DNA of 64,000 nt, from the NCBI GenBank assembly GCA_017939795.1, contig JAGBAA010000041.1:1-64000 (forward strand). Reading direction: 5' to 3'. A program made the position numbers and the translations under genes. Under the pieces are notes generated by a model. It did no database searches and was not told where the DNA came from. It saw nothing but the letters and a program-made list of their open reading frames with translations. Every line of letters starts with the position of its first letter. The stretch's first letter is position 1. The stretch is from Thermoguttaceae bacterium. Its GTDB lineage: Bacteria > Planctomycetota > Planctomycetia > Pirellulales > Thermoguttaceae. Below are positions 56,273 through 64,000 of the stretch, piece after piece.

Positions 56273-57781
56273 TTACGCATTGAAATCTTCAGTGAATTTT
56301 CCAATGACGCGCTTCATTTCCGATTCAATTTCGTCGGTGAGTTTCGCCTCAGCCGCGATTTTGTCCCACGTCGCCTGTTCCGTCGTATGGAAGTACTCGA
56401 GAAGTCCTTTTTCATACGCCTGGACCTGGTCAACGCGAATTCCGTCCATGTAGCCGCGCGTCGCAGCGTAAATGCTCAGACACTGGTCGATCACGTGCAT
56501 CGGTTTGCAGGTTCCCTGCTTCAGAAGCTCGTTCAGACGATAACCGCGGTCAAGACGCTGCTGCGTCGCGGCGTCAAGTTCCGTACCCATCTGCGCGAAT
56601 GCCTGAAGTTCACGGAAAGCGGCAAGGTCAAGACGCATACCGCCGGCGACTTTCTTCATGATCGGAACCTGCGCAGAACCACCGACGCGGCTCACGGAGA
56701 TACCGACGTTCATGGCCGGACGCTGACCGGCGAAGAAGAGGTCAGGCTGGAGGTAGATCTGACCGTCCGTGATGGAGATCACGTTGGTCGGAATGTACGC
56801 GGACACTTCACCTTCCAAAGTCTCAATGATCGGCAGAGCCGTCAGAGAACCGCCGCCAAGCTCATCGCTCAGTTTGCAGGAGCGTTCGAGAAGACGGGAG
56901 TGGCAGTAGAACACGTCGCCCGGGTAGGCTTCACGTCCCGGCGGACGGCGCATGAGCAGCGACAGCTGACGATAAGCGACGGCCTGTTTGCTCAAGTCGT
57001 CGTAGACGCACAGCGTGTGACCGCCATTGTACGTGAAGTATTCCGCCATGGCAGTACCAGCGTACGGCGCGATGTACTGCAGCGGAGCCGGGGAGGAAGC
57101 ACCCGCCACGATGACCGTGGTGTATTCCATGGCACCGTTCTGGCGGAGAGTTTCGATAAGACCAGCGACCGTGGATTCTTTCTGACCAACGGCAACGTAA
57201 AAGCATTTAACGCCTTTACCCTTCTGGTTAATGATCGTGTCGATCGCAATCGCGGTTTTACCCGTTTTGCGGTCACCAATGATCAGCTCGCGCTGACCGC
57301 GTCCGATCGGCGTCATGGCGTCAACAGCCTTGATACCGGTCTGAAGAGCTTCGCGAACAGGCTGACGTTCGGAAATGGTCGGTGCGTTGAATTCGACCGG
57401 ACGAATTTCGGAAGTCTGGATCGGACCTTTGCCGTCAAGCGGGTTTCCAAGCGGGTCAATGACACGGCCGAGAACCGCATCTCCAACCGGAACACTTAAC
57501 AGACGACCGGTGCTGCGAACTTCGTCACCTTCGTGAATTTTCAGATAGTCGCCAAGAATGATGATACCGACGGAATTTTCTTCGAGGTTGAATGCCAGCC
57601 CCATAACTCCGTTGGAAAATTCGACCATTTCATTGGCCATGACATCCGAAAGACCATAAACCTGAGCAATACCGTCACCCACTTCAAGAACGCGGCCAAC
57701 CTGGCGCACGTCAATACGGGATTCGTATTGCTTAATCTCCTGCTGTATTACTGAAGCGATTTCATCGGCTTTGAATTTCAT
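56273..57781 (-). CDS. atpA: ATP synthase alpha subunit
   Basis: The 502-residue nucleotide-binding, non-catalytic F1 subunit. The P-loop GDRKTGKT is in [18 protein letters not shown], the [13 protein letters not shown] and ILVYDDL-type segments are present (here [16 protein letters not shown]), and the family signature [17 protein letters not shown] follows. Normal length. It starts 9 nt after atpH. Confidence 0.97.
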   Translation of the reverse strand: MKFKADEIASVIQQEIKQYESRIDVRQVGRVLEVGDGIAQVYGLSDVMANEMVEFSNGVMGLAFNLEENSVGIIILGDYLKIHEGDEVRSTGRLLSVPVGDAVLGRVIDPLGNPLDGKGPIQTSEIRPVEFNAPTISERQPVREALQTGIKAVDAMTPIGRGQRELIIGDRKTGKTAIAIDTIINQKGKGVKCFYVAVGQKESTVAGLIETLRQNGAMEYTTVIVAGASSPAPLQYIAPYAGTAMAEYFTYNGGHTLCVYDDLSKQAVAYRQLSLLMRRPPGREAYPGDVFYCHSRLLERSCKLSDELGGGSLTALPIIETLEGEVSAYIPTNVISITDGQIYLQPDLFFAGQRPAMNVGISVSRVGGSAQVPIMKKVAGGMRLDLAAFRELQAFAQMGTELDAATQQRLDRGYRLNELLKQGTCKPMHVIDQCLSIYAATRGYMDGIRVDQVQAYEKGLLEYFHTTEQATWDKIAAEAKLTDEIESEMKRVIGKFTEDFNA

Positions 57782-57790
57782 GGGCGTTCC

Positions 57791-58417
57791 CTAATTCAAT
57801 TCTGTTTTAGGCGCATAATTTTTAACGATATTACGACGCATATTTTCGAGCTGTGCAGCGATCGATCCGTCGTAAATCGTATCGCCAACCCGGACTACCA
57901 AACCGCCTATCTGATTCGGGTCCACTTTGCAGGTCACTACGAGTTCCCCAGGGAATTTCGAAGCAAGACCCTGCTTGATTTTCTCAATAACATCCCGGCC
58001 TACCGGCGTGGCCGTCGTGATCACGACCGGAACGCGCTGGGCCAGTTTGTCGTATTTTTTCAGTGCTTCACAATAAATCGCACGAATGCAATCCAATCGT
58101 TCATGTTTTGCAACAACACGGAAAAAGTCGAACAACACGGAATTCATCACATCCTTGAAATTTCGCTCGATCAATGCGACCTTTTCGTCCGCAGAAATCA
58201 AACGGCTCCCCAAAATACTCTCGTACTGAGGATAAACATCCAGAACATCACTGATAAATTCAGCGTACTCGCCGAGAATTTCCTTGACCTTTTGCAAATC
58301 ATTATCGATGACTCCAAAGAGTGCGTCCGCGTACACGCTGCTGATCTTCTCCATCGTGACATCCGGAGAAACTTCGGCAGCGTATCTGGAATCTAACGCA
58401 TTGACGTCGGTTGACAT
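57791..58417 (-). CDS. atpH: ATP synthase delta subunit
   Basis: A 208-residue peripheral-stalk (OSCP-like) subunit joining F1 to the b subunits. An N-terminal extension of about 22 residues precedes the helical domain that begins around ISSVYADALFGV. The C-terminal signature is near NQIGGLVVRVGDTIYDGS. Its gene is 103 nt after atpF. Confidence 0.93.
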   Translation of the reverse strand: MSTDVNALDSRYAAEVSPDVTMEKISSVYADALFGVIDNDLQKVKEILGEYAEFISDVLDVYPQYESILGSRLISADEKVALIERNFKDVMNSVLFDFFRVVAKHERLDCIRAIYCEALKKYDKLAQRVPVVITTATPVGRDVIEKIKQGLASKFPGELVVTCKVDPNQIGGLVVRVGDTIYDGSIAAQLENMRRNIVKNYAPKTELN

Positions 58418-58520
58418 GGAAACCTCGATTTGGGTGATTTTTGAAAAAGTTCAAACACTATGAGTGTTCATCCACGGATTTGAGAGGATGACCAATGGAG
58501 GCCATCCTCATTCCATCCAA

Positions 58521-59102
58521 CTATTTTCCGAAATTCGCAACTGCATTATTAATGATCTGCTGGTGCGATTTCGGGTCAAGTTTCTGCTGCAGGATCGTTC
58601 CGGCAAGTTCAACAGCAAGCTCGGCGCTCTTGGCGGCAAGTTCTTTCTGAGCCTGAACTTTGGCACTGGCGATCTCGTGCGTCGCAGCCTTCTTTTCAGC
58701 TTCGATATCCGACATTGCTTTTTTCATAAGCACTTGGGAAGCTTTTTCCGCGGCAGCCTGCGCGTCAGCCCGCATCTGCTGGACTTCCGCTTTGGCATTC
58801 GCAAGCTGCGCTTTGTATTCTTCGAGCAAAGCGCGGGCTTCAGCATTCGCTTTTTCCGCATCGCTGCGCTGGTCCTGAACATACTGCTCTCGCTTGTCAA
58901 GGCCTTCCATGATCGGACCCCAGGCAAACTTCCACAGCACGAGGAGGACGATGAAGAATATGATCGTGGTCCAAAGTGCCAGATCACTGCAGAACGGCGG
59001 GAGCATTCCACCCTCACCATGGCTTCCTTCGGCGAAAACACACGACGTCATGCTCATGACGCTGAGTACGGCAGCTGAAAAGGTAAACGAAAATTTTTTC
59101 AT
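58521..59102 (-). CDS. atpF: ATP synthase b subunit with leader-like N-terminus
   Basis: A 193-residue peripheral-stalk b subunit. It starts with a signal-peptide-like segment (MKKFSFTFSAAVLSVMSM, then TSCVFAEG) before the usual membrane helix LWTTIIFFIVLLVLWKFAW. A long Ala/Glu/Lys/Gln coiled coil follows (about 70-170). The leader is unlike E. coli b (156 residues) but resembles some other bacterial homologues. The start at 59102 follows AGGAAAG; the frame upstream to 59138 has no ribosome-binding site. Confidence 0.93.
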   Translation of the reverse strand: MKKFSFTFSAAVLSVMSMTSCVFAEGSHGEGGMLPPFCSDLALWTTIIFFIVLLVLWKFAWGPIMEGLDKREQYVQDQRSDAEKANAEARALLEEYKAQLANAKAEVQQMRADAQAAAEKASQVLMKKAMSDIEAEKKAATHEIASAKVQAQKELAAKSAELAVELAGTILQQKLDPKSHQQIINNAVANFGK

Positions 59103-59159
59103 CGCAACTTTCCTGTGTTTTCTATCCTGAATAATCACACAAATTCTATCTGGCTCAAA

Positions 59160-59534
59160 TTACAGGATGAGGCAGATAACCAGTGCGAACAGCGTAGCAC
59201 CTTCGACGAGTGCAGCAGCAAGGATCATCGCGGTCTGGATCGCGCCGGCAGCTTCGGGCTGACGGGCCATGCTTTCGACAGCGGAACCGCCGATCTTGCC
59301 AATACCGAAACCAGCGCCGAAGATAATGATACCGCAGCCGATCGGAGCGAACTGCTTGTACATGTTGTTGACCGGAGCAGCGACAGCTTCGGTCTGCGGG
59401 GCAGCATTGTCAGCAGCGGCAGCCGGAACAGCTTCCGGAGCGGCGGCCGGAGCAGCAGCCTGATCCTGAGCCAGAGCGAAAGAGGCGACGGACATGACCA
59501 TCACGAACAGCATGGAAATGATAGCTTTTTTCAC
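59160..59534 (-). CDS. atpE: ATP synthase c subunit with signal peptide and Ala-Pro extension
   Basis: A 124-residue proteolipid. A signal peptide (VKKAIISMLFVMVMSVASFA, start read as Met, cleavage near ALA) and an Ala/Pro-rich extension precede the two-helix hairpin. Helix 1 is GCGIIIFGAGFGIGKIGG and helix 2 is LAAALVEGATLFALVICLIL, joined by the loop ARQPE. The ion-binding Glu is in LVEGATL; the helix-1 Gln and the Ser-Thr after Glu typical of sodium-type rings are missing, so proton coupling is more likely. GTG 59534 has AGGGAG upstream. Confidence 0.93.
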   Translation of the reverse strand: MKKAIISMLFVMVMSVASFALAQDQAAAPAAAPEAVPAAAADNAAPQTEAVAAPVNNMYKQFAPIGCGIIIFGAGFGIGKIGGSAVESMARQPEAAGAIQTAMILAAALVEGATLFALVICLIL

Positions 59535-59621
59535 GAGTAAGTCTCCCTTGTTTGAGGAAAAATGGAAAATTTGACTTGAAATTTGTTTAACAAGGACACC
59601 ACATCCAGTACCGGACGGCAC

Positions 59622-60434
59622 TTAGTGAGGATGACGGGCCATGCCGATAAACAACGACATAAGGAATGTGAAAATGTATGCCTGAAGGAACGCGACGAAG
59701 ATCTCAAGCAGGCTGATGGCAATGCACAGCGCAGCAGAGGGAATCGTCACAGCAGTCCAAAGCAGCCAGCCCGTCGCAGCCGCCGTAATAAACGACGTGA
59801 AAACAGCAAGGACGAGGTGCCCGGCAAACAGGTTCGCAAAAAGACGGATGCAGAGCACAAAGTGCTTCACAAACAGTCCGAATACTTCGATCACAAAAAG
59901 CAGCGGCTTCAGAATGTAGCCAAGACCAAACGGCACGTCCATGTGCGGGACCTGGCTCAGCCAGAATTTGACTGGACCGAGCTTGACAGAACCGGCGAGA
60001 ACGACTGTCAGGAAAGCGATGACCGCAAGTACTGCCGTCACCGAGTAACTGGCCGTCGGGGAACCGAATCCGGGGATCATTCCGAAAAGGTTCAGACCGA
60101 GGATAAAGAAGAAGATCGTCCAAAGGAGCGGAACGAATCTATCCGCACCGTGGCCAATGCAGGGACGCGCGATCTGGTCGCGGATAAAGAGAAGGAAAAC
60201 TTCCAGCAGATTGCTGAAGCGTCCGCGGACCGGCTCGCCTTTTTTGATCTTCGAGGCAAGCGGAACGAAGAACAGGATCATGAGGATCGCAACAAGTGCT
60301 TCGATCACCATAAATTTAGTGATCTGGACCTGGTAACCGAAAATCTCGATCATAGGCAGGTCAAAATGGCAGTGGAACGGAAAGTGGAACGAATTCCCAT
60401 CATTCACGTGTCCGGCAATACTGGCAGTATCCAT
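59622..60434 (-). CDS. atpB: ATP synthase a subunit
   Basis: The 270-residue membrane stator subunit that forms the ion half-channels. About six hydrophobic helices are present. The essential Arg is in VLCIRLFANLFAGHLVL. FGMIPGFGSPTASYSVTAVL is also typical. It is 14 nt downstream of the atpI-like gene and begins the core operon. Confidence 0.95.
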   Translation of the reverse strand: MDTASIAGHVNDGNSFHFPFHCHFDLPMIEIFGYQVQITKFMVIEALVAILMILFFVPLASKIKKGEPVRGRFSNLLEVFLLFIRDQIARPCIGHGADRFVPLLWTIFFFILGLNLFGMIPGFGSPTASYSVTAVLAVIAFLTVVLAGSVKLGPVKFWLSQVPHMDVPFGLGYILKPLLFVIEVFGLFVKHFVLCIRLFANLFAGHLVLAVFTSFITAAATGWLLWTAVTIPSAALCIAISLLEIFVAFLQAYIFTFLMSLFIGMARHPH

Positions 60435-60448
60435 TTGAAATTCCTTTT

Positions 60449-60901
60449 CTATTCATCAATGACCGCGCTTTCGGTCTTCTCCTCAGAGAGCGGGGCGATC
60501 GTTTTTCCACCAGAAAACGCATTTTGCGTCTTCGCATTACGGATCGCCTGGCGCACGCTGACCGAAAGCACAAGCGGATAATATGCAAAATATGACCCAA
60601 TTATAGCATATTGTGTGATTTTGTCTAGGGTGTTATGATAATATTTTAGCGAAAAAAGCAGAAAAATCAGCGGAAAAAACGTCCTGGGAAGCGATCCTGC
60701 GAGGAATGCCGCTCCGGAATAAGGAGTTTTGGACTCCGCGACCATCTTCTGCAGCCACTCTGCCGCGATCGCTCCAAACAAACAGGCCAAGTACCCGGAA
60801 CTCTGTGCAAGACATGGTCTCATCCCGAACTGGAAGTAGACCAGCGCGGAAGCAAGTCCCCACACCGGGAGGGTATATGTCAGGAGCCTTACGATATTCA
60901 T
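60449..60901 (-). CDS. Small membrane protein, AtpI-like position
   Basis: A 150-residue protein with about four hydrophobic helices and a charged C-terminal tail. Its place as first gene of the atp operon matches AtpI (uncI), an assembly factor of the c-ring, but sequence similarity is not obvious by eye. The ATG at 60901 lies about 56 nt inside the transcript from the promoter at 60965-60992. Confidence 0.65.
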   Translation of the reverse strand: MNIVRLLTYTLPVWGLASALVYFQFGMRPCLAQSSGYLACLFGAIAAEWLQKMVAESKTPYSGAAFLAGSLPRTFFPLIFLLFSLKYYHNTLDKITQYAIIGSYFAYYPLVLSVSVRQAIRNAKTQNAFSGGKTIAPLSEEKTESAVIDE

Positions 60902-60964
60902 CCGGATCGGAAACGGCAGGTAAATATGCTTAAGGGTTGGGTCATGAATTGTTTATCATTAGCA

Positions 60965-60992
60965 AATATACACGAAATATAAGAACTTTCAA
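60965..60992 (-). promoter_or_regulatory. atp operon promoter
   Basis: On the minus strand TTGAAA (60992-60987), a 16-nt spacer and TATATT (60970-60965), with the start expected near 60958. Confidence 0.75.
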
Positions 60993-61005
60993 GCCCCCCC
61001 ACTCA

Positions 61006-61058
61006 AAAAAATAGGCAATTCCGGCGTTTTTTTTCGAGTTTATTGTAAAAATAGGCAA
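61006..61058. promoter_or_regulatory. Direct repeats in the atp-rnfC divergent region
   Basis: AAAAATAGGCAA occurs at about 61007-61018 and again at 61047-61058, 40 bp apart on the same strand, just upstream of the atp promoter. The spacing of about four helical turns suits a dimeric regulator. A TAAAAT at 61118-61123 may be the -10 for the downstream gene. Confidence 0.5.
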
Positions 61059-61172
61059 CTTAAACAAGACGACAACATCAAAACTAATGTTCCCCGCGCT
61101 TCTTTCCGATAATTCTGTAAAATTGTGTATCTCCGGCGCGTCCGGTCTGTCCTTTAACCGAAATCCGGTCTT

Positions 61173-62504
61173 ATGCTGACTCAGAATCAGATTTTAAATG
61201 CGGGCGTCGTCGGATGCGGCGGCGCGGGGTTTCCCACTCACGTTAAGCTGAATGCCAGCGCAGATACGATCGTCTGCAATGCGGCAGAGTGCGAGCCGCT
61301 TCTGCATAAGGATAAAGAGATCCTTCGTCATTTTCCCTCTCAGGTCATCGCCGGACTCACCGCAGCTGCAGAAATGACCGGCGCACAGCGTGTCGTCATC
61401 GGTCTGAAACGCAAATATGCCGACTTGATCGATCTTCTGACGCCTCAGCTCCCCGATTTCATGGAGATCTGCCCGCTTGCCGACGTTTATCCCTCCGGCG
61501 ACGAATTCATTCTTGTCTACGAGACCCTCGGCCGGGTCATTCCGCCGGGAGGCCTTCCGATCCAGGTCGGAGCCGTCGTTCTGAATGTTGAGACGGCTTT
61601 CAACATCGCGAACGCAGTCCAAAATGTGCCCGTCACCGGGAAATTCCTGACCGTCACCGGAGAAGTACAGACCCCAATGTCCCTTTTCGCACCTATCGGC
61701 GCGACGTTCGCTGACTGCATCGCGGCAGCCGGCGGGAGTACGGTCAAAGACCCAGTCTGTCTGGTCGGCGGCCCCATGATGGGACGTCTGGAAGACCACC
61801 CCGAAACCGCCCGCGTCACGAAAACGACCGGCGGCATCATTCTCCTTCCGCAGGATCACCCCCTCGTTTCCCGAATGCGTACTCCTTGGAACAACACGGT
61901 CCGGATCGCGAAATCCGGATGTGATCAATGCAGTCACTGCACGGAAATGTGCCCGCGAAACCTTCTTGGGCACCCCGTCGAACCACACAAGGCGATGCGA
62001 AGTCTTCTTTTCGGCTCCGATTTCCTCGTCCCCGGCTCGCAGTTCTGCAGCGGATGCGGACTGTGTTCCGCCATTTCCTGTCCGGAAGGTCTCGATCCCC
62101 GCAGCGTCATCCAGGCCAACCGGAAAAAATGGCTTGAATCCGGAAAAAAAATAGAACCGATCTTCCGCAGAAACCGCGCAGATCTTCACATGAAAAACCG
62201 TCAGACGCCGATCCCGCGGCTCGTGCACCGGCTGGGGCTCACCGACTACGATGTTCATGCCGACTGGAACGAAACGGTCTCCCGGACACTCGCAGAGGTT
62301 TCAGAAGTGCGTATCTCCCTGCGTCAGCACATTGGCGCGCCGTGTGTTCCGACGGTTCGTCCGGGCGACGAGGTCTCTGTTGGAGACACGATCGCCGTTC
62401 CGGGAGAGAAAGACGGAAAACTTCAGCTTGGGGCTGCGATCCATGCGTCGATCGACGGGAGGATCGTGGAAATTACTGACACGGAGTGCGTCATCAGAAA
62501 ATAA
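61173..62504 (+). CDS. RnfC/PduS-like flavin and Fe-S oxidoreductase
   Basis: A 443-residue protein with the RnfC/NuoF-like NADH- and FMN-binding core. The signature GVVGCGGAGFPTHVKL is near the start and CNAAECEPLLHKD follows. An SLBB-like domain and two 4Fe-4S motifs are present: CDQCSHCTEMCP and CSGCGLCSAISCP. A C-terminal barrel-like domain ends in IDGRIVEIT. RnfC normally works with RnfDGEAB, and PduS with B12-dependent propanediol metabolism; neither set is adjacent. An orphan electron-transfer role is therefore inferred. It starts at the ATG without a strong ribosome-binding site. Confidence 0.85.
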   Translation: MLTQNQILNAGVVGCGGAGFPTHVKLNASADTIVCNAAECEPLLHKDKEILRHFPSQVIAGLTAAAEMTGAQRVVIGLKRKYADLIDLLTPQLPDFMEICPLADVYPSGDEFILVYETLGRVIPPGGLPIQVGAVVLNVETAFNIANAVQNVPVTGKFLTVTGEVQTPMSLFAPIGATFADCIAAAGGSTVKDPVCLVGGPMMGRLEDHPETARVTKTTGGIILLPQDHPLVSRMRTPWNNTVRIAKSGCDQCSHCTEMCPRNLLGHPVEPHKAMRSLLFGSDFLVPGSQFCSGCGLCSAISCPEGLDPRSVIQANRKKWLESGKKIEPIFRRNRADLHMKNRQTPIPRLVHRLGLTDYDVHADWNETVSRTLAEVSEVRISLRQHIGAPCVPTVRPGDEVSVGDTIAVPGEKDGKLQLGAAIHASIDGRIVEITDTECVIRK

Positions 62505-62513
62505 AAAAGTCTA

Positions 62514-62642
62514 ACATCAAAAAGTTTTTGAAAAGGGAGTCCAGAGGGAAAAACAATTTCCAAAATGTTTTTCCCTCTCGGCCGTTCATGACATGGCGGG
62601 CAGCCAGATCTCTCCCGGAGGGTGAGATCGCGCGTGGGACCG
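62514..62642 (+). repeat. Dispersed palindromic repeat, copy C
   Basis: Starts 10 nt after the RnfC-like stop codon. It matches copy A (11724-11849, minus) from the AAAAAGTTTTTGAA arm through the GAGGGAAAAAC hairpin to the distal CATGACATG / CGGGCAGCCAGA module and a final GATCGCGCGT-GGGACCGC. It lies between convergent genes. The rest of the gap (62643-62847) is GC-rich with no recognised gene. Confidence 0.8.
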
Positions 62643-62847
62643 CTTGCGCCAAAAGATCTCCACTGAAACCATAGAATATCCGGCAGGAACACACTGAGAG
62701 GGAACGCAAAAAGCATCAAAAGAAACCATATCCACCCCAAAAAACAAGAGCAAAAAGTTTTAAAGCCGCGAGCTGCGGCGGGCGGACTGCGCTTCCGCGC
62801 ACAGGCACGAACCCGTTCCTCTTGGTTCCTGGCGCGGACGCACATTC

Positions 62848-62868
62848 AAAAAAAAACTCCTTCAGGAG
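62848..62868 (-). terminator. Terminator of the second ThuA gene
   Basis: A short stem (CTCC / GGAG, minus strand CTCCTGAAGGAG) followed on the minus strand by nine T residues, about 100 nt after the ThuA stop. Confidence 0.75.
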
Positions 62869-62970
62869 GGGGGGCGGCGATACGGTGGCTTACGCATATT
62901 CGCCGCTTTCGTGTGTGGCGAAACAGGCCACAGGCCATTCGCCGCCAGCCGCATCGGCCGCCGAACGGTT

Positions 62971-63822
62971 CTATTTTTCCCGGCAGAGGTAAAGGATCGC
63001 GTTTGCCGTCATTTTGCGGAACCGGTCGTCTGGGAAATCTTCCCAGTGTCCCAGCGCGGTGTAGAAGACCTCACCGCCCCACTCATTTTTCCGCAGCCAC
63101 GTCAGTGGTTCCGTGCGTCCCATGACCGTGCCGACCTGAAAGAGCTGCGCATCTTCCGCGATCGGAAGCGTGAAATACAGTGACCCGGCAGAATGCCATG
63201 GTTTCGTGTCGACACCATTGAAGATCGGGTGGGTTTTCGCACTTTCCAGCGTCGAGACCCTCGTCCCGCGGTCATTCGGCCCGTGATTGTGGTAGTTGCC
63301 TCCAAGGACTTGCGCATCAAACTCCCGCCATTCGCAGTGTCCGTCCGCCGGAATTTTTTTGCCGTCAAACGAAAGCGAAAATGCGTGGCTTGCTGTCCGA
63401 AATGCCATGAGCGGCTTTCCGAGCTTCAGAAAATCCTGGAACTCCTTCATGTCCTCATTCTTCAGCGCAATACGCCGAATATAGAGAAGCACGACATCCG
63501 CCTGACGCAGCTCCTGCATATTGGCAAAATCCGCGCCTCCGTGACCGTGAATGACCACCGTCCGGATCGGATAGTTTGCCTCCAGCCACTCTGCAAGCTC
63601 TGGAAAAAGCGTGTCCGCGCGATAGTGGTCGTCGCTTACGATGATCGCCGCCAGCGGTTTTTCTGCCGGTTTTGCCGCAGTTTCCGTCTGTACTTCTGCG
63701 GATCCTGCCAAACAGATAGAAAACGTCAGCAGAAAGAAGAGGAGAAATGCCGAGAACCGGAGCGTCCGGCACATTATCCGCTCAAACCTCGCGAAAATCA
63801 CACTCTTTTCAAAAAAATCCAT
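62971..63822 (-). CDS. ThuA-like domain protein, membrane-anchored or exported
   Basis: A 283-residue protein with a leader (basic segment, then hydrophobic LRFSAFLLFFLLTFSICLAG, cleavage near LAG-SAE around 40). The mature ThuA-like domain contains ADVVLLYIRRIAL, a conserved SHAFS segment, GGNYHNHGP and the typical ending VFYTALGHWEDFPDDRF. It is only distantly similar to the ThuA protein at 43659. Members are linked to keto-sugar metabolism. GAAGGAG precedes the ATG at 63822. The gene upstream (63873 onward) is 50 nt away on the same strand. Confidence 0.85.
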   Translation of the reverse strand: MDFFEKSVIFARFERIMCRTLRFSAFLLFFLLTFSICLAGSAEVQTETAAKPAEKPLAAIIVSDDHYRADTLFPELAEWLEANYPIRTVVIHGHGGADFANMQELRQADVVLLYIRRIALKNEDMKEFQDFLKLGKPLMAFRTASHAFSLSFDGKKIPADGHCEWREFDAQVLGGNYHNHGPNDRGTRVSTLESAKTHPIFNGVDTKPWHSAGSLYFTLPIAEDAQLFQVGTVMGRTEPLTWLRKNEWGGEVFYTALGHWEDFPDDRFRKMTANAILYLCREK

Positions 63823-63872
63823 GGCATTCTCCTTCCGGCTTTTTAAACTAACGGCTGGCAGCTAACAGCACA

Positions 63873-64000
63873 CTACAACCAGACCGGTTTCTCAAACGTG
63901 TTGAGCATGTTCGTCATTTCTTCCATGTGTTCCGAGATCTTGATCTTCTGCGGACAGACACCCTCGCATCGGCGGCATCCAACGCAATACTGCGGAAGAG
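63873..64000 (-). CDS. C-terminal end of a 4Fe-4S protein (aldo/keto reductase-like), partial
   Basis: Forty-two codons to the stop at 63873 run off the right edge. They read YCVGCRRCEGVCPQKIKISE followed by a helical tail ending FEKPVWL. A single CXXCXXXCXXXCP motif followed by PQKIKI near the C-terminus is typical of the aldo/keto reductases with a C-terminal ferredoxin segment. The main domain is outside the window, so the family is an inference. Confidence 0.6.
   Translation of the reverse strand, partial: LPQYCVGCRRCEGVCPQKIKISEHMEEMTNMLNTFEKPVWL

Noticed and set aside
61173..62504. Bacterial microcompartment locus around the PduS-like gene
   Set aside because: No shell-protein or signature-enzyme gene is present on either side within the window.

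Overview
The window reads like a chromosomal segment of an anaerobic or microaerobic planctomycete, or another PVC-group bacterium. The signs are five Gfo/Idh/MocA oxidoreductases (most with twin-arginine leaders), two ThuA-like proteins, a DUF6807 (PmoA-type) protein, DoxX- and LamG-type exported proteins, and an ATP synthase whose c and b subunits carry N-terminal leader peptides. Genes for a glycyl-radical-enzyme activase, an RnfC/PduS-like protein and a polyferredoxin suggest low-oxygen metabolism. This placement is inference; no rRNA or other marker is present.

Layout. 0-12 kb: a 28-bp tandem repeat at the left edge, a small C_GCAxxG_C_C protein, a Gfo/Idh/MocA protein, a BNR-type secreted protein, an alpha/beta hydrolase, a GH36-like alpha-galactosidase, a histidine-decarboxylase-like enzyme, a secreted protein with a C-terminal CXXCH, and glgX. 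12-20 kb: amidohydrolase, VOC protein, a lipid-linked sugar pair (LPG-synthase-like membrane protein plus GT2), a ZIP transporter and a LamG-GH32-like hydrolase. 19.5-31 kb: a DoxX-Gfo-Gfo operon, tRNA-Arg, a coiled-coil membrane protein, two more Gfo genes and a DUF6807 protein. 31-36 kb: a degenerate prepilin peptidase, a GGGtGRT/NifU-like pair, and a lower-GC patch with TerD, DUF2752 and CD225/dispanin proteins. 36-47 kb: polyferredoxin, dxs, ftsH, ThuA, glycyl-radical activase and an HI0933-type flavoprotein. 47-53 kb: a decayed MuF-type polymorphic toxin with an adjoining candidate immunity gene, carB, and a multi-pass membrane protein. 53-61 kb: a complete F-type ATP synthase operon in the order atpI-like-B-E-F-H-A-G-D-C. 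61-64 kb: RnfC/PduS-like, ThuA, and the end of an Fe-S protein.

The carbohydrate genes fit a scavenger of plant or host glycans: secreted hydrolases and sugar-oxidising Gfo/ThuA/DUF6807 proteins feed intracellular metabolism, with glycogen turnover by GlgX. Energy genes combine the ATP synthase with several Fe-S electron carriers.

Promoters found by eye repeatedly show TTGAC(A/T)-like -35 boxes, 16-17 nt spacers and TAAAAT/TATACT -10 boxes, and many genes end in clear hairpin terminators. The most unusual non-coding signal is a dispersed, partly palindromic repeat with three copies, all of them in convergent gene gaps.
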